From an uncultured Muribaculaceae bacterium (GTDB taxonomy: Bacteria; Bacteroidota; Bacteroidia; Bacteroidales; Muribaculaceae), in assembly GCA_910579675.1 (NCBI GenBank), contig CAJTUF010000017.1:1-64000 (forward strand): DNA of 64,000 bases, read 5' to 3'. Shown here piece by piece: positions 1-7,626 of this stretch. Position numbers and translations under genes: made by a program. The notes under the pieces are model-generated. The model made no database searches and was not told the DNA's origin. It saw nothing but the letters and a program-made list of their open reading frames with translations. Each line of letters opens with the position of its first letter. Position 1 is the first letter of the stretch.

Positions 1-72
1 TGCACTTCCTATCACAAAAATAAGAATTTTTCATCTTTTGAATTAAAGATAAATAACTGACATACAACATAT

Positions 73-105
73 AAAAAATTACCCGACTCGCTCTGAATCG
101 GGTAA
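73..105 (-). terminator. Possible second terminator after rpe
   Basis: An 8-bp perfect inverted repeat (79-86 and 98-105) with an 11-nt loop is followed on the minus strand by six T residues (A73-A78 on the plus strand). It lies downstream of a stronger terminator-like hairpin, so it may be a back-up site or serve a gene to the left of the window. Confidence 0.45.
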
Positions 106-147
106 GGGTGTTATGCGTTTATTTAAATTTTAAATGAAAGAGCCGTG

Positions 148-209
148 AAAAAAGAGTGCCGGCACCGTTGCTGGCCGATTAATATACGACGCAGCTACGG
201 TGCCGGGCA
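148..209 (-). terminator. Rho-independent terminator of the DedA-rpe unit
   Basis: The arms 157-167 and 198-209 form an 11-bp GC-rich stem with one bulged G. On the minus strand the stem is followed by six T residues (A148-A153 on the plus strand). It sits just after the rpe stop, where transcription of the DedA-rpe pair should end. Confidence 0.6.
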
Positions 210-235
210 GTTGGGGGGGGGAGGGATGGTATGTA

Positions 236-883
236 TCAGAGGGCGGCAAGGCCAGCGATGGCTTCCTTGGGGTCGGGGGCTGAAAAAACGTAGTTGCCTG
301 CTACAAGTATGTCGGCACCGGCCTCTACGAGGTCGCGACCGGTGGAGAGGTTGACACCTCCGTCGACCTCGATGAGAGCGTTGGAGGCCGATGAGTCGAT
401 CATGGCACGGAGGCGACGGGTGCGGTCAATGGCTCTCGGTATGAATTTCTGTCCGCCAAAGCCGGGGTTGACACTCATGATCAGCACCATGTCGAGCTGG
501 TCGAGGATGTCGGAGAGGAGCTCGACCGGAGTGGCGGGGTTGACGGTCACGGCAGCTTTCATGCCGGCTTGCTTGATCTGCTGTACCACGCGGTCGAGGT
601 GGGTGCAGGCCTCGTAGTGGACATTCATGATGGTGGCGCCGCAATCGCGCACCTGACTCACATAACGTCCGGGATCGACTATCATCAGATGCACGTCGAG
701 GGGCTTAGTGGCTATGGTGCTGATGGCTTTGATCACGGGGAAGCCAAAAGAGATGTTGGGCACAAACACGCCGTCCATCACGTCGAGATGGATCATTGAG
801 GCTTCGGATGCGTTGAGCATCTCAAGGTCGCGGTATAGGCGGCAGAAGTCGCCGCTCAGGAGCGAGGGGGATACTTGGGTCAT
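236..883 (-). CDS. rpe: Ribulose-phosphate 3-epimerase
   Basis: This 215-residue protein has the length and TIM-barrel motifs of ribulose-phosphate 3-epimerase, which interconverts ribulose 5-phosphate and xylulose 5-phosphate in the cytosolic pentose phosphate pathway. Visible signatures are HLDVMDG near residue 33 (metal-binding His and catalytic Asp), VNPGFGGQ in the middle (phosphate/substrate loop) and a late DGGVN (second catalytic Asp region). It begins inside the last codons of the upstream DedA gene (4-bp overlap, 880-883), so the two are probably co-transcribed and translationally coupled. A hairpin terminator follows. Identification is firm from family knowledge. Confidence 0.96.
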   Translation of the reverse strand: MTQVSPSLLSGDFCRLYRDLEMLNASEASMIHLDVMDGVFVPNISFGFPVIKAISTIATKPLDVHLMIVDPGRYVSQVRDCGATIMNVHYEACTHLDRVVQQIKQAGMKAAVTVNPATPVELLSDILDQLDMVLIMSVNPGFGGQKFIPRAIDRTRRLRAMIDSSASNALIEVDGGVNLSTGRDLVEAGADILVAGNYVFSAPDPKEAIAGLAAL

Positions 884-1602
884 TGCTGTGATGATTGATT
901 ATGGCGGGGCCTGAAAGCGTTGTAGAGTATGATGGCTATGCAAATAAGGCCAAGAGCAAGGCCTGCATAGGTGAGATAGCTGTTGTAGCGCTCGATCTGG
1001 GTAAAGAGATCGTCGATCGATACATGGAGGCCGAGCCAATATCCGAGAATGGCGAGTACGGCGTTCCACACACCTGCGCCCAGGGCGGTGTAGAGGCAGA
1101 AGCGCCCTATATTCATTCTGGCGAGGCCGGCAGGGATCGATATGAGCTGCCTGACGGCAGGTATGAGTCGTCCGACAAAAGTCGACACGGCGCCATGGCG
1201 GTCGAAATAGGTTTCGGCGCGATCCACTTTGGCACGGTCGATGAGGCAGGCGTGGCCCAGCCGAGAGTCGGCGAAGCGATAAACCAGCGGGCGTCCGATC
1301 CATACTGAGAGCCAATAGTTGAAGAGGGCACCTACGAGGGCGCCGGCGGTGGCAACTATGATTATTAGCCACACATTGAGATCGGCCACAGCTATGGTGT
1401 GGTGTTGGTAGGTGAGCACTTTCACCTGCTGTGCGGCAAGAAAGGCAGCCGGGGGTACCACTACTTCGCTCGGGAAGGGGATAAACGAGCTCTCGACGGC
1501 CATGAGAAGAAATATCAGCAGGTAGGAGGCGTTTTCAACAACCCATTGGAAGATGGCCGAGGCGTCGAGGCCGGCGAAGAGGGTTATGAGACATTCGGTC
1601 AT
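880..1602 (-). CDS. DedA-family membrane protein
   Basis: A 240-residue inner-membrane protein of the DedA (SNARE-associated/VTT) family. The N-terminal half has the family signature of an acidic residue before a Pro-rich stretch (VESSFIPFPSEVVVPPAAF), and the middle carries GRLIPAVRQLISIPAG, matching the conserved Arg/Gly re-entrant loop motif. Several hydrophobic helices follow, and the C-terminus is short and basic. DedA proteins act in membrane lipid homeostasis, and some members flip undecaprenyl phosphate or phosphatidylethanolamine; which lipid this one handles cannot be read from sequence. It overlaps rpe by 4 bp and follows a glycosylase-family gene after about 25 bp. Confidence 0.9.
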   Translation of the reverse strand: MTECLITLFAGLDASAIFQWVVENASYLLIFLLMAVESSFIPFPSEVVVPPAAFLAAQQVKVLTYQHHTIAVADLNVWLIIIVATAGALVGALFNYWLSVWIGRPLVYRFADSRLGHACLIDRAKVDRAETYFDRHGAVSTFVGRLIPAVRQLISIPAGLARMNIGRFCLYTALGAGVWNAVLAILGYWLGLHVSIDDLFTQIERYNSYLTYAGLALGLICIAIILYNAFRPRHNQSSQQ

Positions 1603-1626
1603 GTTGAAGCGATGAGAAGTGAAGTG

Positions 1627-2256
1627 TCAGATGAGGTTTAGAGAGCTGAATAGTTCGTGGTAGGCACGTGCTTTTAGCTCCAGTTTCATTGGATAGGCCC
1701 GGGAGGTGGAGGGCATGCGCCACAGCTGGAGAGAAGTACCCGCGGCCGGAGTGATGAGTTGGGTCTGTGTATGACCTCCGATCGGTGGCACGGTTGTATC
1801 GGTGAGCGATGCAATCACTTTTGCGGCGAGGGTGCCGGTTGAGGCTACTGCCCTCAGATGAGGCATCAAGGGGATCAGGCTTTGCAAGTCGATGGCTTCG
1901 ACAATCTCAAGAAAGGCGTCAGAGGCATTGCCGCGCAGGCGTCGGATCCGGCGACCGGTGTCGCATAGAGCTATGCCGCGTTCGGTGGCAAACGCAGTAA
2001 TGTCGTCAAGGCGGAAGCTCTTGGCGGCAGAATCGTAGAAACGGTCGGGATTATCGTAGAACACGATCCCCATCACCCGCCAGAAGTCGTTGTTGCGGTT
2101 GGGGTAGTAGAAAGGCATCGACCATCGTGATGGCGGAGGCGGGAATGTGCCTAAAAAAAGCACCCGGGCGTTGTCGGGGATAAATGGTTGCCAGGGGTGT
2201 GTTTCCACTCCCGGCTCCGACGGCTGAGGCGTAATGAATGAAGTGTTGCTTTCCAT
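1627..2256 (-). CDS. Uracil-DNA glycosylase family protein (Mug/deoxyinosine-glycosylase-like)
   Basis: A 209-residue soluble protein. Near the N-terminus VLFLGTFPPPPSRW followed by FYYPNRNNDFW resembles motif 1 of the uracil-DNA glycosylase superfamily, in which GS/TxPG and an N-x-x-FW stretch form the uracil pocket. Near residue 95 it has a GIALCDT segment, and in the second half an AVASTGTLAAKV stretch. Family members excise uracil, hypoxanthine or mismatched bases during base-excision repair. The substrate cannot be fixed from sequence. It sits between efp and DedA on the same strand, with about 100 bp and an efp terminator separating it from efp, so it probably has its own promoter. Confidence 0.78.
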   Translation of the reverse strand: MESNTSFITPQPSEPGVETHPWQPFIPDNARVLFLGTFPPPPSRWSMPFYYPNRNNDFWRVMGIVFYDNPDRFYDSAAKSFRLDDITAFATERGIALCDTGRRIRRLRGNASDAFLEIVEAIDLQSLIPLMPHLRAVASTGTLAAKVIASLTDTTVPPIGGHTQTQLITPAAGTSLQLWRMPSTSRAYPMKLELKARAYHELFSSLNLI

Positions 2257-2314
2257 ATGCGGTATAACGGTCCGGAGGTCGCTATTGTTGAGGCATTGGT
2301 GGATAAAAGCAAGC

Positions 2315-2348
2315 GCTCCCCCGCCCGGGGGATGCAGGGCGGGGGAGC
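2315..2348 (-). terminator. GC-rich hairpin terminator after efp
   Basis: A 12-bp perfect inverted repeat (2315-2326 and 2337-2348) with a 10-nt loop lies 16 bp after the efp stop. Only four consecutive T residues follow on the minus strand, so it may be a weak intrinsic terminator or an RNA 3'-end stabiliser. Confidence 0.55.
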
Positions 2349-2363
2349 GGCTGTAGGGGAGGA

Positions 2364-2930
2364 TTACTGCTTGATGCGCTCAACGTAGCTGCCGTCGCGG
2401 GTATCGACGCGGATCTTGTCGCCGATGTTGATGAAGAGGGGCACTCGGACTTCGGCGCCGGTCTCAACAGTAGCGGGCTTGAGGGTGTTGGTGGCAGTAT
2501 CGCCTTTGATGCCGGGCTCGGTGTAGGTCACTTCGAGCACAACCGAAGTGGGCATCTCGCAGGTGAGGATGGTCTCGGTAGCGGCGTGAACCTGGGCTTC
2601 GCAGATGTCGCCCTCCTTCAGAAACTCGACGCCTTCGATGCTCTCGCCGGGGAGGGCTACCTGCTCGAAAGTCTCGGTGTGCATGAAGTTGTAGCCCATG
2701 TCGTCTTTATAGAGGTACTGGTAGGGGCGACGCTCAATGCGTACTTCCTCTACTTTGACGCCTGAGTTCCAGGTCTTGTCGAGGATGCGGCCTGTCTTGA
2801 CGTTTTTGAGCTTGGTGCGGACGAAGGCAGGGCCTTTGCCGGGCTTAACGTGGAGAAATTCCACGATGAAGAAGTACTGGCCGTCGATGTCGAGGCACAT
2901 TCCGTTTTTGAAATCTGCAGTTGTTGCCAT
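2364..2930 (-). CDS. efp: Elongation factor P
   Basis: The 188-residue protein has standard EF-P length and three beta-barrel domains. EF-P enters the ribosome E-site and relieves stalling at polyproline. The loop that reaches the peptidyl-transferase centre is visible as K29-P-G-K-G-P; Lys32 is the residue that is lysylated or otherwise modified in many bacteria. The start at 2930 agrees with the EF-P N-terminus and lies about 40 bp below a TACCTTTG promoter element. No modification genes (epmA/epmB or earP) are seen nearby. Confidence 0.97.
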   Translation of the reverse strand: MATTADFKNGMCLDIDGQYFFIVEFLHVKPGKGPAFVRTKLKNVKTGRILDKTWNSGVKVEEVRIERRPYQYLYKDDMGYNFMHTETFEQVALPGESIEGVEFLKEGDICEAQVHAATETILTCEMPTSVVLEVTYTEPGIKGDTATNTLKPATVETGAEVRVPLFINIGDKIRVDTRDGSYVERIKQ

Positions 2931-2971
2931 ATATGTTTTTAAGTCTGTGTAGTTTGCTTGATTTGCGGGTG

Positions 2972-2979
2972 CAAAGGTA
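2972..2979 (-). promoter_or_regulatory. Bacteroidota -7 box of efp
   Basis: TACCTTTG on the minus strand matches the Bacteroidota -7 consensus TAnnTTTG and stands 42 bp above the efp start codon. A clear -33 TTTG box is not seen. Confidence 0.6.
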
Positions 2980-3033
2980 GTGATTTTTCGGCAATAAAGC
3001 CTATGGTGACGCTAAAAATAGCGCGGGTGGAGG

Positions 3034-4215
3034 TCAGAGGCAGGTTGTGGTGAGGTGGGCGGCGGCGCGGGCAGCGCGTTCGCGGGCAGCATCGGTGGTG
3101 GTGTCGGATGCGAGCACCACGGCCATGCGGCGGTGGCCTTTCACTTCAGGCTTGCCGAAGATGCGGATGGCAGTGTCGGGCTCTGCAAGGGCGAGCTCTA
3201 TGCCGTCGATGATGAGTTGGCGTGTATTGCCTTTGACCACTATGGCATGGGATGCCGAGGGACCGTAGAAGCGGATAGCAGGTACGGGGAGCCCGAGCAG
3301 GGCACGGGCATGGAGGGCAAACTCGCTGAGGTCTTGCGAGATCATGGTCACCATACCGGTGTCGTGAGGTCGGGGCGACACCTCGCTGAATATCACTTCG
3401 TCGCCGCGCACAAAGAGCTCTACGCCAAAGATGCCGTGGCCACCGAGGGCGCCGGTGATAGCGCGGGCAATCTCGCGGGCACGATCGAGTGCGGCGGGAG
3501 TCATGGCCTGTGGCTGCCAGCTCTCGCGGTAGTCGCCGCTCTCCTGCCGGTGGCCTATAGGCTCGCAGAATGTGGTGCCGCTGATCGAGCGCACGGTGAG
3601 AAGGGTTATCTCGTAGTCGAAATCTACGAAGCCTTCCACAATCACTCGACCGGCTCCGGCGCGACCGCCTTCCTGAGCTTCACGCCAAGCGGCATCGGTG
3701 TCGGCGGCGCTTCGCAGAGTGCTCTGGCCGTGTCCGCTGGAGCTCATCACGGGCTTCACAACGCAGGGGAAGCCTATCTCGGCTATGGCTGCGTCAAACT
3801 CCTCGCGGGTGGATGCGAAACGGTAGGGCGATGTGGGGAGGCCGAGCTCTTCGGCCGCGAGGCGGCGGATTCCTTCACGATTCATGGTAAGGAAAGCAGC
3901 GCGGGCTGTTGGAGTAACGTGGTAGCCCTCTTTCTCGAGCTCCACGAGCACCGGGGTGGCAATCGCCTCAACTTCGGGTATGATATGGTCGGGGTGCTCG
4001 AGTTCTATCACCCGTCGCAGAGCTTCGGGGTCGAGCATATTGATCACATGGCTGCGGTGGGCTACCTGCATGGCGGGGGCGCCGGGGTAGCGGTCTACGG
4101 CTATCACTTCAACGCCCAGGCGCTGGAGCTCGATAGCCACTTCTTTGCCGAGCTCGCCGCTGCCGAGCAGGAGGGCTTTGACGGCCGACGGGGTGGAGGG
4201 TGTTCCTATTTTCAT
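3034..4215 (-). CDS. purT: Formate-dependent phosphoribosylglycinamide formyltransferase (PurT)
   Basis: A 393-residue ATP-grasp enzyme that formylates GAR with formate and ATP in purine synthesis. The N-terminus has the Rossmann-like KALLLGSGELGKE, then EVEAIATPVL, and the ATP-grasp core shows FPCVVKPVMSSSGHGQS (nucleotide-binding lysine and Gly-rich loop) and VELFVRGDEVIFSEVSPRPHDTG (metal ligands). I chose the ATG at 4215 because MKIGTP begins directly before the family N-terminus; the upstream extension to 4353 is GC-rich, non-homologous in appearance, and covers the promoter at 4270-4277. Unlike folate-dependent PurN, this enzyme links purine synthesis to formate. Confidence 0.95.
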   Translation of the reverse strand: MKIGTPSTPSAVKALLLGSGELGKEVAIELQRLGVEVIAVDRYPGAPAMQVAHRSHVINMLDPEALRRVIELEHPDHIIPEVEAIATPVLVELEKEGYHVTPTARAAFLTMNREGIRRLAAEELGLPTSPYRFASTREEFDAAIAEIGFPCVVKPVMSSSGHGQSTLRSAADTDAAWREAQEGGRAGAGRVIVEGFVDFDYEITLLTVRSISGTTFCEPIGHRQESGDYRESWQPQAMTPAALDRAREIARAITGALGGHGIFGVELFVRGDEVIFSEVSPRPHDTGMVTMISQDLSEFALHARALLGLPVPAIRFYGPSASHAIVVKGNTRQLIIDGIELALAEPDTAIRIFGKPEVKGHRRMAVVLASDTTTDAARERAARAAAHLTTTCL

Positions 4216-4269
4216 TGCTGATGGGGGTGATAGATTGGCGCTCCCGGAGCGGAGCGGCTTTGCGTGGTG

Positions 4270-4277
4270 CAAAGTTA
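4270..4277 (-). promoter_or_regulatory. -7 promoter box of purT
   Basis: TAACTTTG on the minus strand fits TAnnTTTG and lies 55 bp above the chosen purT ATG. It supports the shorter purT start, since the longer reading frame would run through the promoter. Confidence 0.6.
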
Positions 4278-4363
4278 CGCAATTTTTTTGTATTTCAGCC
4301 GGTCGGGGCGCCGACACGCGAAAACCTTTAGTCGCTACCCCACCATGCTCCACATTAATTTAT

Positions 4364-4371
4364 TAATTTTG
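4364..4371 (+). promoter_or_regulatory. -7 promoter box, nearly leaderless start
   Basis: TAATTTTG matches TAnnTTTG but ends only 4 bases before the ATG at 4376. If used, transcription would start at or just after that ATG, so the mRNA would be leaderless or the true start would be the in-frame ATG at 4418. Confidence 0.4.
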
Positions 4372-4375
4372 CGCC

Positions 4376-5332
4376 ATGATTATTACCGACACATTGATTG
4401 GCTCAGGAGCGGTGGAGATGGCCGAGGTAGACGCGGCAACCTACCGCAGGCTTTTTCCGCGCCCGGCCGTGGTCTACAACTCCGTGGAGTTTACTTCGCT
4501 CGTGGCCCCTATGGTGACCGAGGTGAAGCGGGTGGCAATTATGGCCGGAGGCAAGGCGCGTCTGGGACTCACAATAGGCGTGAGGGCCGACGGAACGATG
4601 GCCGCTCCCTTCTCGGCCCCCTTTGCCTGTTTCGATGCCAATGACAATCCCGGAGCATCCATGATGCTCTCGGCTGTGGCGGCCATGCGTAGATGCTATC
4701 CCGGGCTTAGAGTCACACTCCCGCCCCCGATTTACTCTCCATCGGTAACAGCCAAGACTCTCCTTGCCATGATGCAGCAAGGGTGCTCATTGGCATGGAC
4801 CGACTGGAACTATCACCTGCCTCTGACCTCGGAGCGTGGCGGCTATGAGCGATTGCTTTGCACCGGAAGGCGAACTATACTCCGTCGCGCCTCGCGCGAT
4901 CATTTCCATCTTGAAACAGTAGATGATGATCCACTAAGGGCATACAACATAGTCGAGGCCCATCATGCTGCCAAAGGTTACCCGATGCGTATGAGCGCCA
5001 GGCAGATACTTGACACTACTGGGGTGGACGGCCCTGTCGACGCCCACTTCTTCGTCCTGACCGACGGCAGCCGCGATGCCGCAGCCGCCATTGTCTACGA
5101 TACCACACCCGACATAGCGCAGGTGATCTATTGGGCCGATAATCCATCGGCCGGTGCATTTGCGCCTATGAATCTGTTGTGTGCCCGGCTCCACGACCAT
5201 TACGCCGCCCGGGGCTTCAAAATACTCGACATAGGTCCATCATCGAGCGAAGGAGTTGCCGCCACAGGTCTATGCGACTTCAAGGAGAGAGTCGGGTGTG
5301 TTCCGACGGCCAAGCCTACCATTATACTTTGA
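4376..5332 (+). CDS. FemAB/GNAT-like acyltransferase-fold protein of unknown role
   Basis: A 318-residue soluble protein without signal peptide. The layout resembles double-domain GNAT/FemAB proteins: an N-terminal half with VAIMAGGKARLGLTIG, a central YERLLCTGRRTILRRA, and a C-terminal half ending with ILDIGPSSSEGVAATGLCDFKERVG, which recalls the closing motif of FemAB-like proteins (a glycine/serine turn, then an F-K-x-x-x-G helix). Such proteins move amino acids or acyl groups onto peptidoglycan or polysaccharide, but no substrate can be assigned. It is divergent from purT, followed by the separately promoted nagA. If the nearby promoter box is real, the start might be the ATG at 4418. Confidence 0.6.
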   Translation: MIITDTLIGSGAVEMAEVDAATYRRLFPRPAVVYNSVEFTSLVAPMVTEVKRVAIMAGGKARLGLTIGVRADGTMAAPFSAPFACFDANDNPGASMMLSAVAAMRRCYPGLRVTLPPPIYSPSVTAKTLLAMMQQGCSLAWTDWNYHLPLTSERGGYERLLCTGRRTILRRASRDHFHLETVDDDPLRAYNIVEAHHAAKGYPMRMSARQILDTTGVDGPVDAHFFVLTDGSRDAAAAIVYDTTPDIAQVIYWADNPSAGAFAPMNLLCARLHDHYAARGFKILDIGPSSSEGVAATGLCDFKERVGCVPTAKPTIIL

Positions 5333-5401
5333 AATCTCCAGCAGCCGACTCTGCCCCTAAGAAGATGCTTTTTTATATTTCACACTTGACAGATTTTTGT
5401 G

Positions 5402-5409
5402 TAACTTTG
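5402..5409 (+). promoter_or_regulatory. -7 promoter box of nagA
   Basis: TAACTTTG matches the Bacteroidota -7 consensus and lies 55 bp upstream of the nagA ATG, leaving a leader of roughly 50 nt. Confidence 0.6.
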
Positions 5410-5464
5410 CAGAGTATTGTCTGAATAAACGTTTCAATTCCAACCTTAAACATCTTTCTACCAA

Positions 5465-6628
5465 ATGCTAACGCAGATAATCAACGCTAAGATACTCACC
5501 CCCTCCGGATGGCTTCAGGATGGGTCGGTTCTTATGCGCGACAATAAAATTCTTGAGGTCACCAACTGCGACCTCGCCGTAGTAGGAGCCGAACTCATTG
5601 ATGCCAAAGGTATGTATGTGGTGCCCGGAGGAGTAGAGATCCACTGCCACGGCGGCGGCGGCGGCGACTTCATGGAGGGCACCGAAGAGGCTTTCCGCAC
5701 AGCAGTAGGCACTCATATGAAGCACGGTACCACCAGCATCTTCCCCACGCTCTCATCATCGTCGGTGCCTATGATCAATGCCGCGGCTGAGACATGCACC
5801 AAGCTCATGGCCGAGCCCGACAGCCCCATCCTCGGCCTCCATCTCGAAGGCCACTATCTCAATCAGAAGATGGCAGGCGGCCAGATGCCCGAATATATCA
5901 AGGATCCCGACCCCAAGGAGTATATACCCATCGTTGAGCGCTGGGACTGCATCAAGCGCTGGGATGCTGCCCCCGAGCTGCCGGGAGCAATGCAGTTTGG
6001 CAAATATATCCACTCCAAAGGCATCGTAGCCTCCGTGGCCCACACTCAGGCTGAATTTGAGGATATCCGCTCGGCATGGGAAGCCGGCTATACCCACGCC
6101 ACCCATTTCTACAATGCTATGCCCGGTTTCCACAAGCGCCGCGAGTATAAATATGAAGGCACCGTTGAGAGCATCTACCTCATCGACGATATGACTGTTG
6201 AGGTGGTGGCCGACGGCATTCATGTGCCCCCCACTATCCTCCGTCTCGTTTATAAGATCAAAGGCCCGGAGCGGGCTTGCGTAGTGACCGATGCCCTCGC
6301 TTGCGCCTGTGCCGAAAATGCCGAGGCATTTGATCCGCGAGTTATCATCGAAGACGGTGTGTGCAAACTGTCCGACCGCTCAGCTCTCGCAGGTAGCGTG
6401 GCTACGATGGACCGTCTTATACGCACCCTCGTCCATGGCGCTGAGATACCTCTCGAAGATGCTATCCGTATGGCTTCCGAGACTCCCGCAAAGATCATGG
6501 GAGTGTATGACCGTAAGGGCTCACTCGCCCGCGGCAAGGATGCCGACCTCATCATACTCGACAAGGATCTCAACCTCCGTCAGGTATGGGCCATGGGTAA
6601 GCTCGTTGAGGGCACCGACACTCTTTGA
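5465..6628 (+). CDS. nagA: N-acetylglucosamine-6-phosphate deacetylase
   Basis: A 387-residue amidohydrolase, the usual NagA length, that converts GlcNAc-6-phosphate to glucosamine-6-phosphate and acetate in the cytosol. The metal-site H60-x-H62 occurs in GGVEIHCHGGGGGDF, the conserved glutamate in GLHLEGHYLN (E128), later metal/substrate histidines in VAHTQA and THATHFYNAMPG, and the catalytic Asp in VVTDAL. ATHFYNAMPG is a strong NagA signature. It stands alone behind its own promoter and ends in a large hairpin shared with the convergent aguB. It would process GlcNAc released by the GH20 hexosaminidase encoded near 23 kb. Confidence 0.96.
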   Translation: MLTQIINAKILTPSGWLQDGSVLMRDNKILEVTNCDLAVVGAELIDAKGMYVVPGGVEIHCHGGGGGDFMEGTEEAFRTAVGTHMKHGTTSIFPTLSSSSVPMINAAAETCTKLMAEPDSPILGLHLEGHYLNQKMAGGQMPEYIKDPDPKEYIPIVERWDCIKRWDAAPELPGAMQFGKYIHSKGIVASVAHTQAEFEDIRSAWEAGYTHATHFYNAMPGFHKRREYKYEGTVESIYLIDDMTVEVVADGIHVPPTILRLVYKIKGPERACVVTDALACACAENAEAFDPRVIIEDGVCKLSDRSALAGSVATMDRLIRTLVHGAEIPLEDAIRMASETPAKIMGVYDRKGSLARGKDADLIILDKDLNLRQVWAMGKLVEGTDTL

Positions 6629-6639
6629 TACCAATAGCC

Positions 6640-6704
6640 TGAAATATATAATCGGGGCCCCGCGTTTCGCTGCGAAATGCGGGGCCCCGATTATATATGT
6701 TTCA
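6640..6704. terminator. Long bidirectional hairpin between nagA and aguB
   Basis: A roughly 30-bp near-perfect inverted repeat (6640-6669 and 6673-6704) with a 3-nt loop, one bulge and one mismatch lies between the convergent nagA and aguB genes. The GC-rich core is flanked by AT-rich arms (atatata), giving A/U runs on both strands as expected for a bidirectional terminator. Confidence 0.75.
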
Positions 6705-6723
6705 GCTAAGGGATTGGACAAGC

Positions 6724-7617
6724 TTAACGCAGGAAGCGCTCTGTAAGGCCTGAATAGGCATCGATGCGGCGGTCGCGCAGAAACGGCCACCAACGGCGCA
6801 CCTGCTCCGACCGGCTCAGGTCGATGTCGACCACTGCCGTGGCCTCCTCATCGTCGGGAGCAAGATAGAGCAGCTCACCCTGAGGTCCGGCCACAAAGCT
6901 TGAGCCCCAAAAGGAGATGCCCCGGGTTTGACCCGACGGATCGGGTTCGTGGCCCACGCGGTTGACGGTTACCACCGGGATGCCGTTGGCCACGCCATGA
7001 GCACGTTGCACTATCATCCAAGCCTGTCGCTGGCGCTCCTTTTCATCGTCGCTGTCGCTGCTTTCCCAGCCTATTGCGGTGGGATAGACCAGCATCTCCG
7101 CTCCAGCAAGCGCCATAAGGCGGGCAGCTTCGGGATACCATTGATCCCAGCACACCAGCACTCCGATGCGGCCTACTGAGGTATCGACCGGAGTAAAGCC
7201 GAGATCGCCCGGCGTGAAGTAAAACTTCTCATAATAGGCCGGATCGTCGGGGATGTGCATCTTGCGGTAGGTGCCTGCGATGGTTCCGTCGGCCTCAAAC
7301 ACTACAGCGGTGTTGTGGTAGAGACCCGGAGCGCGACGCTCGAAGAATGAGCATATGATGACTGTCGAAGTCTCAGCGGCCAGCGAGGCATAGAAGTCGG
7401 TGGCTTCCGAGGGAATACCTACGGCAAGGTCACACAGATCCACACTCTCGGTCTGACAGAAATAGAGCGAGTCGTGGAGCTCCTGATTGACAATGAGACG
7501 GGCTCCTTGTGAGGCAGCCTCGCGTATGGCCTCCGCCAAGCGATTGCGGTTGGAGGTTATGTCGGCAGTTTTTTTCTGCTGTATGATAGCGGTGGGTATG
7601 ATTCGTTGCTGTGACAT
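6724..7617 (-). CDS. aguB: N-carbamoylputrescine amidase
   Basis: A 297-residue nitrilase-superfamily amidohydrolase. The Glu-Lys-Cys catalytic triad is visible: E46 in NQELHDS, K119 in YRKMHIPDD and C156 in VLVCWDQWYPEAAR. The motif surrounding the Cys and the PDDPAYYEKFYF stretch are typical of N-carbamoylputrescine amidase, which yields putrescine, CO2 and ammonia. It follows agmatine deiminase with a 9-bp gap, which strongly supports this specificity: the pair forms the two-step agmatine-to-putrescine route used by many bacteria and plants. It ends in a hairpin shared with nagA. Confidence 0.95.
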   Translation of the reverse strand: MSQQRIIPTAIIQQKKTADITSNRNRLAEAIREAASQGARLIVNQELHDSLYFCQTESVDLCDLAVGIPSEATDFYASLAAETSTVIICSFFERRAPGLYHNTAVVFEADGTIAGTYRKMHIPDDPAYYEKFYFTPGDLGFTPVDTSVGRIGVLVCWDQWYPEAARLMALAGAEMLVYPTAIGWESSDSDDEKERQRQAWMIVQRAHGVANGIPVVTVNRVGHEPDPSGQTRGISFWGSSFVAGPQGELLYLAPDDEEATAVVDIDLSRSEQVRRWWPFLRDRRIDAYSGLTERFLR

Positions 7618-7626
7618 ATCGGTAGT

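Noticed and set aside
213..221. G-run as a G-quadruplex
   Set aside because: A single run of about nine G residues has no partner tracts nearby and probably has no structural meaning.
3055..4221. 388-codon open frame opposite purT
   Set aside because: It is an antisense shadow of a firmly identified gene in GC-rich sequence, with no family motif and an unusual composition.
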